From: Saccharina japonica
Lineage: Eukaryota; Sar; Phaeophyceae; Laminariales; Laminariaceae
DNA length: 64,000 nt
Reading direction: 5' to 3'
NCBI GenBank assembly: GCA_008828725.1
Contig: MEHQ01001453.1
Coordinates: 385,179 to 449,178, forward strand
The notes under the pieces were generated by a model. That model had not been told where the DNA came from and did no database searches. It saw nothing but the letters and a program-made list of their open reading frames with translations. Within the stretch, counting starts at the first letter, position 1. The number at the start of each line of letters is the position of its first letter. Made by a program: the position numbers and the translations under genes. Positions 22,726 through 34,113 of the stretch are shown in pieces.

Positions 22726-25158
22726 TCGGCCGTTGAAACTCCGGCGTCGACCCCCAACATGTAAACGCCGCAGCGAAGCCGGCCACGTGATCGCATCGAA
22801 AGGATGGGCGAATAAACTTTCAAACGTTACTTCCTCCAGAGATTCCGGCCAGGTAACGATGTCGATCGGCTTGTTGAAGCCTAGCCCAAACGTCAAACGC
22901 TCCAGAGATGCAGGCCACACGACTCTATGGATTGGCTGGTTGAAGTACACGTCGAACACCAAGTGCTTGAGGGAGGCAGGCCACACCACTTGATCGATAG
23001 GCTGATCGAAGTGGGCACCAAAGCATATACTCTCTAGCATCGCCGGCCACATCACCTGGTTGATTGGCTGGTTGAAGGAGAATCCGAATGACAGACACTT
23101 GAGTGAAGCCGGCCACGCGACCCCTTCAACAGCCTGGTCGAAACCACCCCCAAACGATGGAACCGGGGGTGCGTCGGACCACACGACGCCTTCTATGTCT
23201 TCCTTGGAGCGAGCACCAAACGCCAGGTACTCAAGTCGCGTCGGCCACTTGACCTCGGTGATCGGCTGATTGAAATTCCCCCCGAAAGATAGATGCTGCA
23301 GCGAACTTGGCCACGCGACGCCATGAACGGGTTGAGTGAAGCTATAGCCGAACGCTAAACGCTTGAGGGATGCGGGCCACACAACCTTGTCGATGGGCTG
23401 GTCGAACCCATCGATAAACGTTGTAGACCAGATTGAGGAAGACCACACTACCCCTTTGACCTGCTCGTCGAAATTGGCACCAAACGCCAAGCGCTCAAGC
23501 AAGGCCGGCCAAGCTACCTCATCGACAGGCTGGTTGAAGTGTCTCCCAAACATCAAACAATTCAGCAACGTTGGCCACACGACTGCTTGGATTGGTTGGT
23601 CAAAGCTATTCCCGAACGACAAATGCGCTAGAGAGGCAGGCCACACGACGTGGTCGATAGGCTGGTCGAAGTCGCGCCCAAACCAAATCATCCGTAGCAT
23701 GTCCGGCCAAACCACTTCGTGGACCGGCTGGTTGAAGGCAGAGTCGAACGTCAAATACAGCAGTGAGGTCGGCCACACAACCATGTGGATAGGCCGTTCC
23801 AAGTCTACCGAGAGTGCCAAATGCTGCACCGAAGCCGTACACACGTCGGATTGGCTGAGGTTTCGGAAGGCAGACGCGAACGTCCAGTTCGTCCCGGGAT
23901 CCCACCGAACAACTCCCTGGGTCGGCTGGGTGGTGCTAGTTCCCAACGTCAAGCGGTGGAGCGAGGAAGGCCATTCCACGCGGTCCAATGACTGGCCCAA
24001 GGTCGAACCAAACGCCAAACAAGTCAGTGAATCAGGCCAATTCACCTCTTCGAAAGGGTGGTTGTAGGTAGCCCCCAATTCCAAACTACGAAGCGATGCA
24101 GGCCACACCATTCCGGTCAGGGACTGGTTGAAAGAATCCCCAAAGGACAAGCGCTGAATCGACGCAGGCCAATCGACTTTGTGAACTATCTGGTTGAAGC
24201 TTGACCCAAAGGACAACCACTCAATCGACGTGGGCCAAACCACCTTTTCGATTTTCTGGTCGAAGTCGGACCCGAACGACAGACCCTTGAGCGCATTCGG
24301 CCATACGACTCCCTCAAGCCTCGAGTTGAAATCGTCGCCAAACACCAAGTGCTGAAGAGGATCCGGCCATCTCACCTCTCTGATAGCCTGGTTGAAGTAA
24401 GAACCAAATTCCAAAGACTGCAGACAGGCCGGCCACACGACGAAGTCGATGCGCTGGTCGAAACAAACGCCAAACGTTAGGCTTTTCAGCGAGGTCGGCC
24501 ATGCCACCCCGTCGATGGGTCTATTGAAAAGGTACCCAAACGTCAGCTTCGTCAGCGAGGGGGGCCACACGATGCCTTGGATCCGTTGGTTAAAGCCATC
24601 CATGAACGTCAAGCGCCTCAGCGAGGCAGGCCATCGGACGCCGTCTAAGGGTTGGTCAAAATCACGACCGAACACTAGCTGTTCAAGGGAGTCCGGCCAG
24701 ATGATGTCGTTAACTCGCTGGTTGAATTTCGGCCCGAAGGTCATCTTCTTGAGAGTCTCCGGCCACCAGGTCGTACTCCCACCCATTCTGGCCTCCTGCG
24801 AGGGCCGTAGCCACTGCACCCCCCAAGCCAGCCAGCTGCGTACTTCGCGGAGTTCGTGGATCAATTTACCCCTCTCTGAAATCGACGAGGGGAACGACTC
24901 CCACGTTATGGAAGACGCACTCAATGTCGGTACGGGTGAGTCACGATGCCTTTCTCGGAACGCTTCTTGCTTGCGACGTAGCCATAGATGACGCGGTGTG
25001 TCCTTACCGACAACAACGTGCGATATCTTGAGGTTTCGGGATGCCACGCACAGGTCCAGACACACCATCTCCAGCCTCGACGTTAGGACGTACCACTGCA
25101 TTCCGTCGTATCCATGGTTGAGCGCGGTGGCCAAGGCGCTCACACTCAGTTCGTTCAT
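22696..25158 (-). CDS. FNIP-type WP-repeat protein, copy 2 (820 aa)
   Basis: The longest member: an N-terminal region (1 to about 129) nearly identical to copy 1, then about 30 repeats of 22 residues, core WPxSLxxLxFGxxFNQPI. Repeats 1-12 and the last five align one-to-one with copies 1 and 3. About 13 extra repeats lie between them, so the difference is an array expansion or contraction. Some extra repeats are eroded (WDPGTNWTFASAFRNL, WSDAPPVPSFGG), most are canonical. The ATG is conserved in all copies. The last residues (LHVGGRRRSFNGRVV...) run past the point where the alternate-frame membrane segment begins. No signal peptide. A repeat scaffold for protein binding is likely from the family; the partner is unknown. 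Confidence 0.82.
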   Translation of the reverse strand: MNELSVSALATALNHGYDGMQWYVLTSRLEMVCLDLCVASRNLKISHVVVGKDTPRHLWLRRKQEAFRERHRDSPVPTLSASSITWESFPSSISERGKLIHELREVRSWLAWGVQWLRPSQEARMGGSTTWWPETLKKMTFGPKFNQRVNDIIWPDSLEQLVFGRDFDQPLDGVRWPASLRRLTFMDGFNQRIQGIVWPPSLTKLTFGYLFNRPIDGVAWPTSLKSLTFGVCFDQRIDFVVWPACLQSLEFGSYFNQAIREVRWPDPLQHLVFGDDFNSRLEGVVWPNALKGLSFGSDFDQKIEKVVWPTSIEWLSFGSSFNQIVHKVDWPASIQRLSFGDSFNQSLTGMVWPASLRSLELGATYNHPFEEVNWPDSLTCLAFGSTLGQSLDRVEWPSSLHRLTLGTSTTQPTQGVVRWDPGTNWTFASAFRNLSQSDVCTASVQHLALSVDLERPIHMVVWPTSLLYLTFDSAFNQPVHEVVWPDMLRMIWFGRDFDQPIDHVVWPASLAHLSFGNSFDQPIQAVVWPTLLNCLMFGRHFNQPVDEVAWPALLERLAFGANFDEQVKGVVWSSSIWSTTFIDGFDQPIDKVVWPASLKRLAFGYSFTQPVHGVAWPSSLQHLSFGGNFNQPITEVKWPTRLEYLAFGARSKEDIEGVVWSDAPPVPSFGGGFDQAVEGVAWPASLKCLSFGFSFNQPINQVMWPAMLESICFGAHFDQPIDQVVWPASLKHLVFDVYFNQPIHRVVWPASLERLTFGLGFNKPIDIVTWPESLEEVTFESLFAHPFDAITWPASLRRLHVGGRRRSFNGRVVRVPSSSP

Positions 25159-25389
25159 ATCTGCTCGAGGCCGACGTCACCGCACAGACGATGCTTAGAA
25201 AACGAATCGCGGAAAAACGGGCGCAGAGCCGATAAACGTGAGGAGTTTCTGGTCGCTGAGGCGTGCTACGGTAAGGGTCCCAGTGACACGTTTTGATCAA
25301 ACTATTTATGGTTTGACCGGGCTCCCTAATCCAATATCCTTGGAACCCCATCAGTGGGTAACGATACGATTCGTGATATGCCGTGAGGC
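25159..25389 (-). promoter_or_regulatory. Shared upstream region of copy 2 with MITE end
   Basis: 99 bp before the ATG the sequence enters GAGGCGTGCTACGGTAAGGG then gtcccagtgacacgttttgatc, conserved with copies 1 and 3. The far end of this MITE was not found. Possible promoter, by position only. Confidence 0.4.
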
Positions 25390-25393
25390 TTAA

Positions 25394-25471
25394 CCCTCTT
25401 GAGAACTAGCCCTACGTATTTGGGGGCAAACTACTTGGAATTAGTGTGTGTTTTTTTCAGTTCTGAATAGG
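25394..25471. mobile_element. piggyBac-like MITE, 78 bp, TTAA duplication
   Basis: Flanked by TTAA at 25390-25393 and 25472-25475. Imperfect ends CCCTCTTGAGAACT and, reversed, CCTATTCAGAACTG. TTAA duplications with ends starting CC are typical of piggyBac-type elements. It sits in the MITE upstream of copy 2. Confidence 0.6.
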
Positions 25472-26451
25472 TTAAGGATCGTCCATCGGGTTGAAATTTA
25501 AAACTTTGCTCAAAATAGAAGAGCTCATGATGTATAGCTGCTCAACCGGCTTTTTGTGGGTGTAGAGAGAGACGCCATCATACAGACTATCAGGCAGAGC
25601 TCATGGCGTACTGCTGCTGCTGCTGTACTGCAGCACAGCAAGCACCAGTACTCAATCAACTTCTGCGACGGCGGTAGCTCAGGCGGAAGATCATACGAGT
25701 ATGCGTTTATTGCTGCGCTGTTGCGATACAAATTACAGATCATCAGATAGTGGTGTAGTAGCGTACAGCAGTTTCTTGCCCGGAGAATGAATTGCAATTT
25801 TTGGCACTTTCCGGAATTCGAGTTAAATATTCATTTTCGGAGGTCGGGCACACGAAATAGGCTGCCGCTTTGTATTGCTTGCTGCTACTCTGCTACTACT
25901 GCTGAGTTACTGCGTACAAGGGGGACACAACCTTACTACTGCTGTCATTTTTTTGCGTCGCCCATCATTTGTACGGTTTGCTATAAGGCTAGCGTTTAAT
26001 ATACTGTGAAATTGCAACTTATCGTGGCCACACTAATACCCCGCCATACAACTGCAAGTGTTGGCGGACTAGCCCAAACTCGACTATAAGCAAATTGTAT
26101 TCGTGCAAGAATATCCGCTGCCATCTTACAACCACTCCAAAGCACCACGGAGAGGCACCAGCATACAGACTAACAGGTAGAAGAGCTCATGATGTACTGT
26201 ACTGCTGTATAACCGGAATTTTGTGAGCGTGGAGAGAGACACCATCATACAGACCAGGCAGAGCTCGTGATGTACTGCTGTCCTGCAGCACAGCAAGCAG
26301 TACTAAATGGACCTCTGCGACGGTAGCTTGGACGGAAGGAGTGTGGCTACCCGGACAGAACTACTGTATTGCGTGCTCGTATGCGTTCATACTGCTGTGT
26401 TGCTGCTGCTGTGCAGATCATAGACCATCAGCCTCGCAGTGCTGTACAGTA

Positions 26452-26615
26452 CCGGCCCGCTCATAAGAAACCAGAAATCGGGCTTAGGCTGACTTTCTTA
26501 TTTGAGAAAGGGGCGTGTCCCACACTAACTTCAGTATAATAGCTGTCGACTTTCTTATTTCCCCGTAATGTTTAGGCTGAGTTTCTTGTGGGGGACTTTC
26601 TTGTGAGAGGGCCAG
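26452..26615. mobile_element. Tc1/mariner-like MITE, GGCCC-tip variant, copy A
   Basis: Ends CCGGCCCGCTCATAAGAAAC and, on the right, ttcttgtgagagggccag, flanked by TA on both sides. Length 164 bp. The interior (tttcttatttgagaaagg, cacactaacttcagtataa) is like the CAGGACA-tip elements at 33428 and 59831, so the two are subfamilies of one MITE. Confidence 0.65.
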
Positions 26616-27871
26616 TAGTGTAGCTTACAGTAGTTACTTGCCCGGTGAAGACGTTTTTTTTTACTTTCTATCTGCGCAATACGCAGGCTTTTTAAATTAT
26701 TTTACAGGAAATCGGGAAATCCACTTGAAATTGTCTGTAAAATAATAAAAAGTAAACAATTCGTACCCGTGCGAAGTACGTTCCACAGGGTACGATTCTC
26801 ATACAACACGTACACCGCCTCTTTGTGCACCAAAAGTGTTTTGTTGTCTTCCGAGCTGATGAAAAAGCTAGTGGTACACATTGTCGACTCGTCTATGGAC
26901 CACCACAGCAGTATAGGCTGCCGCTTTGTATTGTTTGTTGCTGCTCTGCACTANGGTATTGGGCGAGTCGCATGGAGGGTGAGCTGCATCCTGCTAAGAA
27001 CCGCCTCTGAGGCGGACTTGCATATGGACGACAGCTTCAATGAGTTAATTTAATTTCTGGTGTGGCTACTTCCGGAGACAGCAATGGGTTTTACTATTTA
27101 ACTGCCTCGCGGACGCCTTACCATATTAACACTACGTGATACGACCATTCCCCTTGTGCGGAACAAAGATTCTCCACCCCGCACAAATGATCTACTCGAC
27201 CGCCAGCTTTGGTGACCGCCAAAAAAAAAATAACAAAAAAAAACGGCACCCTGGTTGTCTAGCTCCACGCAGCGAGTGGCGTGTTTTACAGCGTCGTTGC
27301 CAACCGACGCCAACCCAACCTATAAATATATCATATATTTATATGACGGGGGGACTTACTACTGCTGTGCTTTTCTTGCGTCGCCCATCATTTGTACGGT
27401 TTGCTATGGGCTAGCGTTTAATATTCTGTAAAATTGCCACTCATCGTGGCCACACTAATACCGCCATACAACTGCAAGTGTTGGCGGACTAGCCCAAACT
27501 CGACTATAAGCAAATTGTATTCGTGCAAGAATATCCGCTGCCATCTTACAACCACTCCAAAGCACCACGGAGAGGCACCAGCATACAGACTAACAGGTAG
27601 AAGAGCTCATGATGTACTGTACTGCTGTATAACCGGAATTTTGTGAGCGTGGAGAAATACACCATCATACAGACCAGGCAGAGCTCGTGATGTACTGCTG
27701 TCCTGCAGCACAGCAAGCAGTACTAAATGGACCTCTGCGACGGTAGCTTGGACGGAAGGAGTGTGGCTACCCGGACAGAACTACTGTATTGCGTGCTCGT
27801 ATGCGTTCATACTGCTGTGTTGCTGCTGCTGTGCAGATCATAGACCATCAGCCTCGCAGTGCTGTACAGTA

Positions 27872-28035
27872 CCGGCCCGCTCATAAGAAACCAGAAATCG
27901 GGCTTAGGCTGACTTTCTTATTTGAGAAAGGGGCGTGTCCCACACTAACTTCAGTATAATAGCTGTCGACTTTCTTATTTCCCCGTAATGTTTAGGCTGA
28001 GTTTCTTGTGGGGGACTTTCTTGTGAGAGGGCCAG
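27872..28035. mobile_element. Tc1/mariner-like MITE, GGCCC-tip variant, copy B
   Basis: Copy of 26452-26615 carried along by the 1,420-bp tandem duplication; same TA flanks. Not an independent insertion. Confidence 0.65.
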
Positions 28036-28600
28036 TAGTGTAGCTTACAGTAGTTACTTGCCCGGTGAAGACGTTTTTTTTTACTTTCTATCTGCGCAAT
28101 ACGCAGGCTTTTTAAATTATTTTACAGTAAATCGGGAAATCCACTTGAAATTGTCTGTAAAATAATAAAAAGTAAACAATTCGTACCCGTGCGAAGTACG
28201 TTCCACAGGGTACGATTCTCATACAACACGTACACCGCCTCTTTGTGCACCAAAAGTGTTTTGTTGTCTTCCGAGCTGATGAAAAAGCTAGTGGTACACA
28301 TTGTCGACTCGTCTATGGACCACCACAGCAGTATAGGCTGCCGCTTTGTATTGTTTGTTGCTGCTCTGCACTACTGCTGAGGTACTGTGTACTTCTCTTG
28401 TGTCGCCCGCATTTGGACGGTTTGCTGTATAGGCTAGCTTTTAATGAATATAGTGTAGAATTGAAACTCACTGTAGCCACACTACTGTAATCCCCCATAC
28501 AACTGCAATGTTTGGCGGACTAGCCCAAACCCAACCACACGCAAATTGTTTTCGTGCATGAATCAACTCCCATCTTAGAACCACTCCAAAGGAAAGCCTT

Positions 28601-29432
28601 GTATCTATATATATGTCAGAAGGCTTTATCCACATTAGCCAAGCTTCGACTACTTGTTTGAAAATACGGCTTCACTCCAAAAACCCTACAAAACTGCGAA
28701 CGTGATCCCGACACCGACCTCATGGAGAATGTATTTGAATCCAGATGCAATGTGGAGTTCGTGTAGACTATGCCAACCTTTTGGTCGAATGTGCCGCAAG
28801 CTCTAGCGACACACTGAGACGTGGAGTATATCGCGAAGCCTAGTCGTATCACAACGCCAAGAGCCTGTCCGGAGGGCAGCACTGTATAATCGGTTGATAC
28901 GCGAATACACCGAAGACAACACTTTGCGGGTGGGGCTGCATGCAGTTACTTCGTAATATTCGATACAGGCATAGTCATGTGAAAAATACACGTTTTCTTC
29001 CGGGAAAATTCCTGATCCTTTTTTTTTGTTTTTCGTTGAATCACATAAATACCGAACAACCCAGAATAAAGATACGTATATATACAAAAGTCAGTTTGTC
29101 CAACCGATCGATATGACGAAAGAGAAGGCCTGTTCGGTAACACACGCAAAAGGAGCTCCCCTCTATCCAATGCCGGCGTCATTTGAGCCCTTGTGGTCGC
29201 CATACTGTTCTCCGATCTGCCGGCAAGGCGGGTTCCTCCGAACTGCGAAAACACACAGCAAGCAGGTTGTCCAGATATGTGCACCAGGAAACGTAATGGG
29301 GCTTGAGCAACAGCATCTTCGCTCAGCGACACCATGGTTGCCAGCCCCCCCACGATCCACGGGGTCATTGTAACCTTGGCCGTTTTCAAGTTCGGTGCTG
29401 GCATTGCTCGTGGGGTGTCAATCGCTCCGTAC
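28601..29432. other. No gene recognised
   Basis: ORFs on both strands (for example 28946-29461, minus, 171 codons) overlap and show no domain. Nothing else was identified. Confidence 0.4.
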
Positions 29433-29550
29433 GCGTTCGGTGCTTCTTCATCGGGTAGCACTTTTATTCCGTCCGAAATCGGTTGTTTGGGTGGGGTATA
29501 GAGCTCCTCAAGTGGCCACCCTTATAAGGCAAAAAACACGGTGCACCTGC
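29433..29550 (-). repeat. GACGC MITE fragment abutting a plus-oriented copy
   Basis: Inner half of a minus-oriented copy (ttcatcgggtagcactttta, gtatagagctcctcaagtgg, cacggtgcacctgcatgcagg) runs straight into the plus-oriented copy at 29551. This makes a head-to-head arrangement like that at 41760-42326. Confidence 0.65.
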
Positions 29551-30647
29551 ATGCAGGCTACGGTAGAGGTGCACCGACGTTTTTCTGAGGGTGGTCACTT
29601 TCGGAGCTCTATACTAATAGTAAGCCACCTGCCTTCGGAGGAAAACGAAAGTTGCTACCTCCGATGAACAGGACGATGGCCTAACCTTAGGGCCCGTATT
29701 AACGAAGACAGCAAAAATTCAATTTGGAAAAAATAAAATTCAAATACGCTTTTAATTGGTCAACACACGCACCAGCATCAAATATTAGGATCTTGGGGTC
29801 TAATTAATTTGAATTGGACGAAAAAACCAAGAAGGTCCCAGGACCTTCTTTTCCAAAGAATTCAAATCAAATTGAGGAGTTGGCCCGACTTGGACCGGCA
29901 TGTCCACGGTGGGCAAACGCCCCCGGTACAATCTGGTCATTTCTTGGTGGCATCGATGACCACGACTGAGGCGACAACACGTGAACCACAACCCGAGGCC
30001 ACCGGGACAACAGCCGCGCCCACGCCTATAGACAATAGCACAGCGTACCCCGGCGGTGGCGCCTCAAAACCAATCATGGCGGTCGCAATCCCAACTTTTC
30101 AACCAGCTCGATGCTCCAACCCGATCAAAAACCGAGCGATCGACCCAAAAACAGCATGATACGCTCAAGACTTCGATAACACAATCGCCGCCCGTGTCTC
30201 GCCCGTGGCGTTCCAGGGATCCCTACGCCCACCCAGGAGACCCTGAGAGCGATAGCTTCCTAGCCTGGGCGGTCAAAAGCAAAAGTATGCTGGCGGCGGC
30301 GCGCACGCGTCGACGCATGCTTTCCCTCTCGTCTCCTCTCGTCGATTTTTTTCACCTGGGCGCTGTGACGCATGCTGCGTTTTTTCGATTTCATAAATAT
30401 TTGAACGAGCAATTCACTATTCCCCATAGGACGCAAACCAGTTTTTTTTTGCGAAATCACATTCAAATTGGATTTTATTTTCCAAATTGAATTTTTGCTG
30501 TCTTCGTTAAGATGGGCCCTTATACAACGAAAAATATTGCAACAAAAAAACTAAAAGACCGACGATTTAGGGGTATAAGAGGGCCGTACGTTCAGAAACG
30601 GTTTCAGTACAAAAACAAAAGTGCTCCTTTTATCGTAGCACACGTGC
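29551..30647 (+). repeat. GACGC MITE split by a Harbinger-like insertion
   Basis: Left part 29551-29689 and right part 30520-30647 together make a normal MITE copy (ggctacggtagaggtgcacc ... cctaacctta // ttatacaacgaaaaatattgc ... ttatcgtagcacacgtg). The intervening 830 bp is the element at 29690-30519. Confidence 0.75.
29690..30519. mobile_element. Harbinger-like element, 830 bp, TTA duplication
   Basis: Ends GGGCCCGTATTAACGAAGAC and, reversed, GGGCCCATCTTAACGAAGAC continue in long inverted repeats (over 40 bp). TTA flanks at 29687-29689 and 30520-30522. A 3-bp TWA-type duplication with GG-starting ends points to PIF/Harbinger. The GC-rich interior (about 29890-30380) is unrelated to the AT-rich ends and carries open frames with a PTPIDNSTAYPGGG-like peptide but no transposase; it may be captured DNA. 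Confidence 0.72.
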
Positions 30648-31005
30648 CAACTGGTGTTCTGCGACCTTACCGCATTTGCTATCCTGTAGTCACTCAAGAT
30701 AAGGAACCATGGCGATCATAAATATTTAGGGCAAAACATGCCACCCCTTTCGTGGCACGCGCTTGAAAATCGTTCAAGGCCGAACGAATACAGCACACAG
30801 GGTGTGTTTTGTGGGTGCAGGCAGAAACAGCTGGGCATACCTTGCGCCCGGTACATATGGGTGATAGTATTTATTTGGCGAGGGGAACATTGCAGTACCA
30901 CGAGCGCAGAACTATCTGACTCGGTATTCCAACAAGCTCCGATCGATCGGCATCGATGGTAGCCGCGGGTTCGCCGCCAAATCATGACGATCCTTAAAAA
31001 TCACC
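30648..31005. other. No gene recognised
   Basis: Short overlapping frames only; nothing identified. Confidence 0.4.
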
Positions 31006-31308
31006 ATGTGTACCCTTATTCCACTCCAGAGTTTAAGCACGTATAAACGTAACCTGCCACAAGCAACACAAGTTTCGCTGGATAAATCCTGTGCTAACTA
31101 CTATCTTTTTGCTGTGTACAAGGTTGACAAGTCTCTGGTGTACTCACTTGCTCTTGTTCCCTCCGACGCGCTCGCCATAACTGCGTACAGCACTCGGTCC
31201 AAAGTTGGAGCCTCGGTTCTCTCCCCTTTCCCCTTCCTTGTATCCGCCACCAACGCGCAGCTGGTCGATCCTCTCACTCACGGAGCTCCCGTACTGTATT
31301 CCAAATAA
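31006..31308 (+). CDS. Hypothetical 100-aa ORF, weak
   Basis: The composition is protein-like: alternating hydrophobic stretches (YYLFAVYKVDKSLVYSLALV, then ITAYSTRSKVGASVLSPF) and a mostly synonymous-looking use of codons. No recognised motif, signal peptide or paralogue in the window. May be a fragment of a gene whose other parts are missing or split by introns. Confidence 0.22.
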   Translation: MCTLIPLQSLSTYKRNLPQATQVSLDKSCANYYLFAVYKVDKSLVYSLALVPSDALAITAYSTRSKVGASVLSPFPFLVSATNAQLVDPLTHGAPVLYSK

Positions 31309-32832
31309 ACAGTAGCGGTGGAACTTGCGGCCGTCTCTGGAGCGTAGTCACTCCAAGGACGACGGACTACCTTCCCCGCGGGTGACCTGGTAGCATTGGT
31401 TGGGGTGGGACGATATTCGACAGGCAGGCGAAGGCACAGAGACACAATCGCGTGACAATATTTCGGGCGGATGCTGAGGCGGCCCAAACATTACGCCCGT
31501 TTGGTGTTGTTGGGGGAAAAACGACTTGGAAATAATGTAACTTGGAGGTCAAAAACTACATGTATGTATTCGTAGCAACGCGGACTACAGCAGTATTCTC
31601 GTAGAGCTCCTCAAGTTAAAGCGTCCTAGAAAACAAATAGGTGGTCCCCTTATCTATCGTACGAGCATGTGTCGGTTTCACATACGTACTCACGTGCAGG
31701 AGTTGTTTTTGGAGTCTTGTGTTCCATCGCCGAAAGCGCGAGAGAGGGCGCGAGTTGGCGAACACATTTTCGAAACTACCAGCAGTGGGAATGCTGAACT
31801 CTAGAGATAGGCAGGCTTACGCGAAGGATGGCATCGAGGGGGGGCGGGGGGGGGAGGGGCAAGACACCTGTGACCACGGCTTTGTCCAGAAGAATGCCGG
31901 TGAGGTCAAAACCCCCTACGTGTTGTGAGCTATGGAAAAATCGATGCTAATAATTATAACCAACAACAGGTAACAAGTGCAAGTTACAACTTGACCCACT
32001 GCAATATGCCTATCCACCTCGGTTCTAAGGTCTCCGCTTGACAGAGAACATGTTGTCTCGCCCTTGTTAAATCTGCTCCGATCTATTTGGACTTTTGTGT
32101 TGATGCCAAATGCGCGCACAAACTGAAGTGGTCGAAAATACACGCAAATTCGATTCTTGAGGTTGAGGTTCTCTTCATGCTGTTCTCTCTCGTTGACAGT
32201 TGACAGCCGCCCCGTCGCCTTTCAGTTCATTCATGCCGTATTCACAAAAAAATATACTCGGTGCGTTTCTCCGCCTGTTCTCGTTTGACGTCGCGAAGCA
32301 CTCATATCGAGCCACACAGCATGCAGCGGCAGCATGCTTGGGCAGAATTGCCTCCCTTTCGTTTGCACGGACTTCGAGGGTATGTACGAACTATGTACGT
32401 ATCGCTTTGCGCCGTGACCGCAGCATTGAAGTTTCAAGCAAGAAGTAACTATTAATATTACGGGGGACCTTACACAAAAACCTATATGTTTACCTATTTC
32501 TACTAACAACAGTTTGTCCTATTTAATATGGTCCTCCGTAAATAACACGTGGCGACTTTTTAGCAGTTTGAAACAATTGACTGAGTGGTCCCGCACCGCA
32601 CCCCCCCCCCCCCCCCTCGTCAATTTCTGCGCAGTCCCAACACGTCCCAACCAATTCTCCTGTTGCATACACACGTGGCACTGCATACACATACACCAAA
32701 ACGTGGTTCGGACAAAAGTGGTGTTGCGCGTAACACCCACGAGAAAGAGAGAGCGAGAGGCAATAAGGGGCAGTACGGGGCAAGGGCAGAGCGAGGGGCT
32801 TGCCCCTTACCTGGAACTCACACCGATTCGCA
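31309..32832. other. No gene recognised
   Basis: Contains a faint minus-oriented MITE remnant at about 31600-31675 (gagctcctcaagttaaag ... tctatcgtacgagcatg), a G-rich stretch at 31838-31860 and a C16 run at 32601-32616. ORFs lack domains. Confidence 0.4.
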
Positions 32833-33181
32833 GACGCATGCTACGATAGAGGTGCACCACGTTTTTTCTGAGGATGGTGGCGCGATAACCTCTATACCTC
32901 ACCCGAAATCTGATTTTGGAGGAAAACAAAAACGCTATCCGATGAACAATCCCATACCCTAACGAGACAACGAAACATATCGCAAAGAAAAAATGGAGTT
33001 CCGACGATGTTGGGTTAACCCTTTTAGGACTGCAGTCCCGTTTCGGGGACAAACAACTCTAATTCTAAGTAATTTGTCCCCAAAACGGGACTCCAGTCCT
33101 ATATGGGTTAAGAAGCGCCGTCGTCCAGAAACGGTTCGGTCGAAAAGTGTCACTGGGACTACCTCTATCGTAGCAAACATC
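32833..33181 (+). repeat. GACGC MITE with nested TTAA element, 4-bp duplication CGCA
   Basis: Starts GACGCATGCTACGATAGAGG. CGCA flanks at 32829-32832 and 33182-33185 confirm both ends, although the right tip has drifted to gtagcaaacatc. The 89-bp piggyBac-like MITE at 33019-33107 interrupts the gggttaa stretch. Confidence 0.85.
33019..33107. mobile_element. piggyBac-like MITE, 89 bp, TTAA duplication
   Basis: TTAA at 33015-33018 and 33108-33111. Inverted ends CCCTTTTAGGACTGCAGTCC and, reversed, CCCATATAGGACTGGAGTCC extend through cccgtttcggggacaaa and make most of the element a hairpin. A second 89-bp copy occupies the same MITE site at 54480-54568. Confidence 0.8.
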
Positions 33182-33427
33182 CGCACAGGAAAACCCACAC
33201 AGCGCACACACTGACTTTTCAAGTAGAGCCGAAAGAAAGGTGGTCGCCATCAGGAGGGACGGGTTTGGTGACCTTTTTTCGGGATGATGAGCAGCGTGTT
33301 GTATGATACGAAAACGTACTATACTTGGCAGGGCAGTGGCGGTGCCGGACTGATGCTCTGTTCGGGTACCATTAATAGTATTGCAATTGCTTTTTTTTTA
33401 TTGCTGTACCCTGGCTGTACAGCAGTA

Positions 33428-33591
33428 CAGGACACCTAATAGGAAACAAGCTAATAAGAAAGTCAGGCTGAGGTTTAGAGTAAAATAAGAAATTTCTGGA
33501 GTCGTTATATTGAAATTAGTGCAGAAAGGACCCTCTCTCAAACAAGAAATCCAGCCTGGACCAGGTTTCTTGTTTCTTATCAGATGTCCTG
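33428..33591. mobile_element. Tc1/mariner-like MITE, CAGGACA tip, TA duplication
   Basis: Ends CAGGACACCTAATAGGAAAC and, reversed, CAGGACATCTGATAAGAAAC, with TA on both sides. Length 164 bp. No coding capacity. Interior ctctctcaaacaagaaatccagcctgg is shared with 59831 and 61544. Confidence 0.78.
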
Positions 33592-33639
33592 TACTTTAAA
33601 CAACAGTAGCAGCAGCAGTAGTGATGTTAATACTAATCG

Positions 33640-34113
33640 TTAGGGTAAGCGGTCCCGTTTTAGTCGGAATCCCCCCACAGCCCAAATACCGCCAGCAGAC
33701 CCTCTACCTGACGGTCCCGTTGCCCACATGACCTCGGCGGCCCCCTTCACCCGGCGGTCCCGCTGCCCGAAAGCCCCCTCGCGGTTCGCTCACCACAGCG
33801 CCCCCCCAACACGCCACGAACACAAGCCCGGCGGTCCCCTAACGCACTACAGCAGCAGTACGTATCTACAGCAGTATTACTGTGGACCATAGTAAACAGG
33901 ACCAAATATTGTGAGCAAAATTAGGTCAATATATTGGTTTTTGTGTATACCGTAGGTCCTATTTACTATGTACTACGTATGCCCCCCCGTAATATTATTA
34001 TATCATTAATATTAATATTAAATAGTACATCAAGGGGAAAGCAAAGCGGGAAGATTGCCACATTTTCTATACGATACTTTCGTATGGTATAGCAGGACGA
34101 TTTTGACGGTGCA
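33640..34113. repeat. GC-rich cggtccc repeat, inverted partner at 38.6 kb
   Basis: 33655-33850 carries repeated cgg(c/t)ggtccc motifs ending in cccggcggtcccctaacgca, which matches the reverse complement of 38628-38650. A second block, agcgggaagatt, at 34050 also has its inverse near 38590. The rest is AT-rich with no gene. Confidence 0.4.

Larger units (their letters stand above)
25520..28600. repeat. Tandem duplication, 1,420-bp period, with partial units
   Basis: 26041-26953 and 27461-28373 are nearly identical (only about three differences seen, for example ggagagagac/ggagaaatac). The flanking 25520-25985 and 28365-28590 are diverged partial units (agaagagctcatgatgta, gctgccgctttgtattg, tggcggactagcccaaac). 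Open frames are short and not conserved. An N at 26954 falls exactly where copy A stops matching copy B. Confidence 0.8.
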
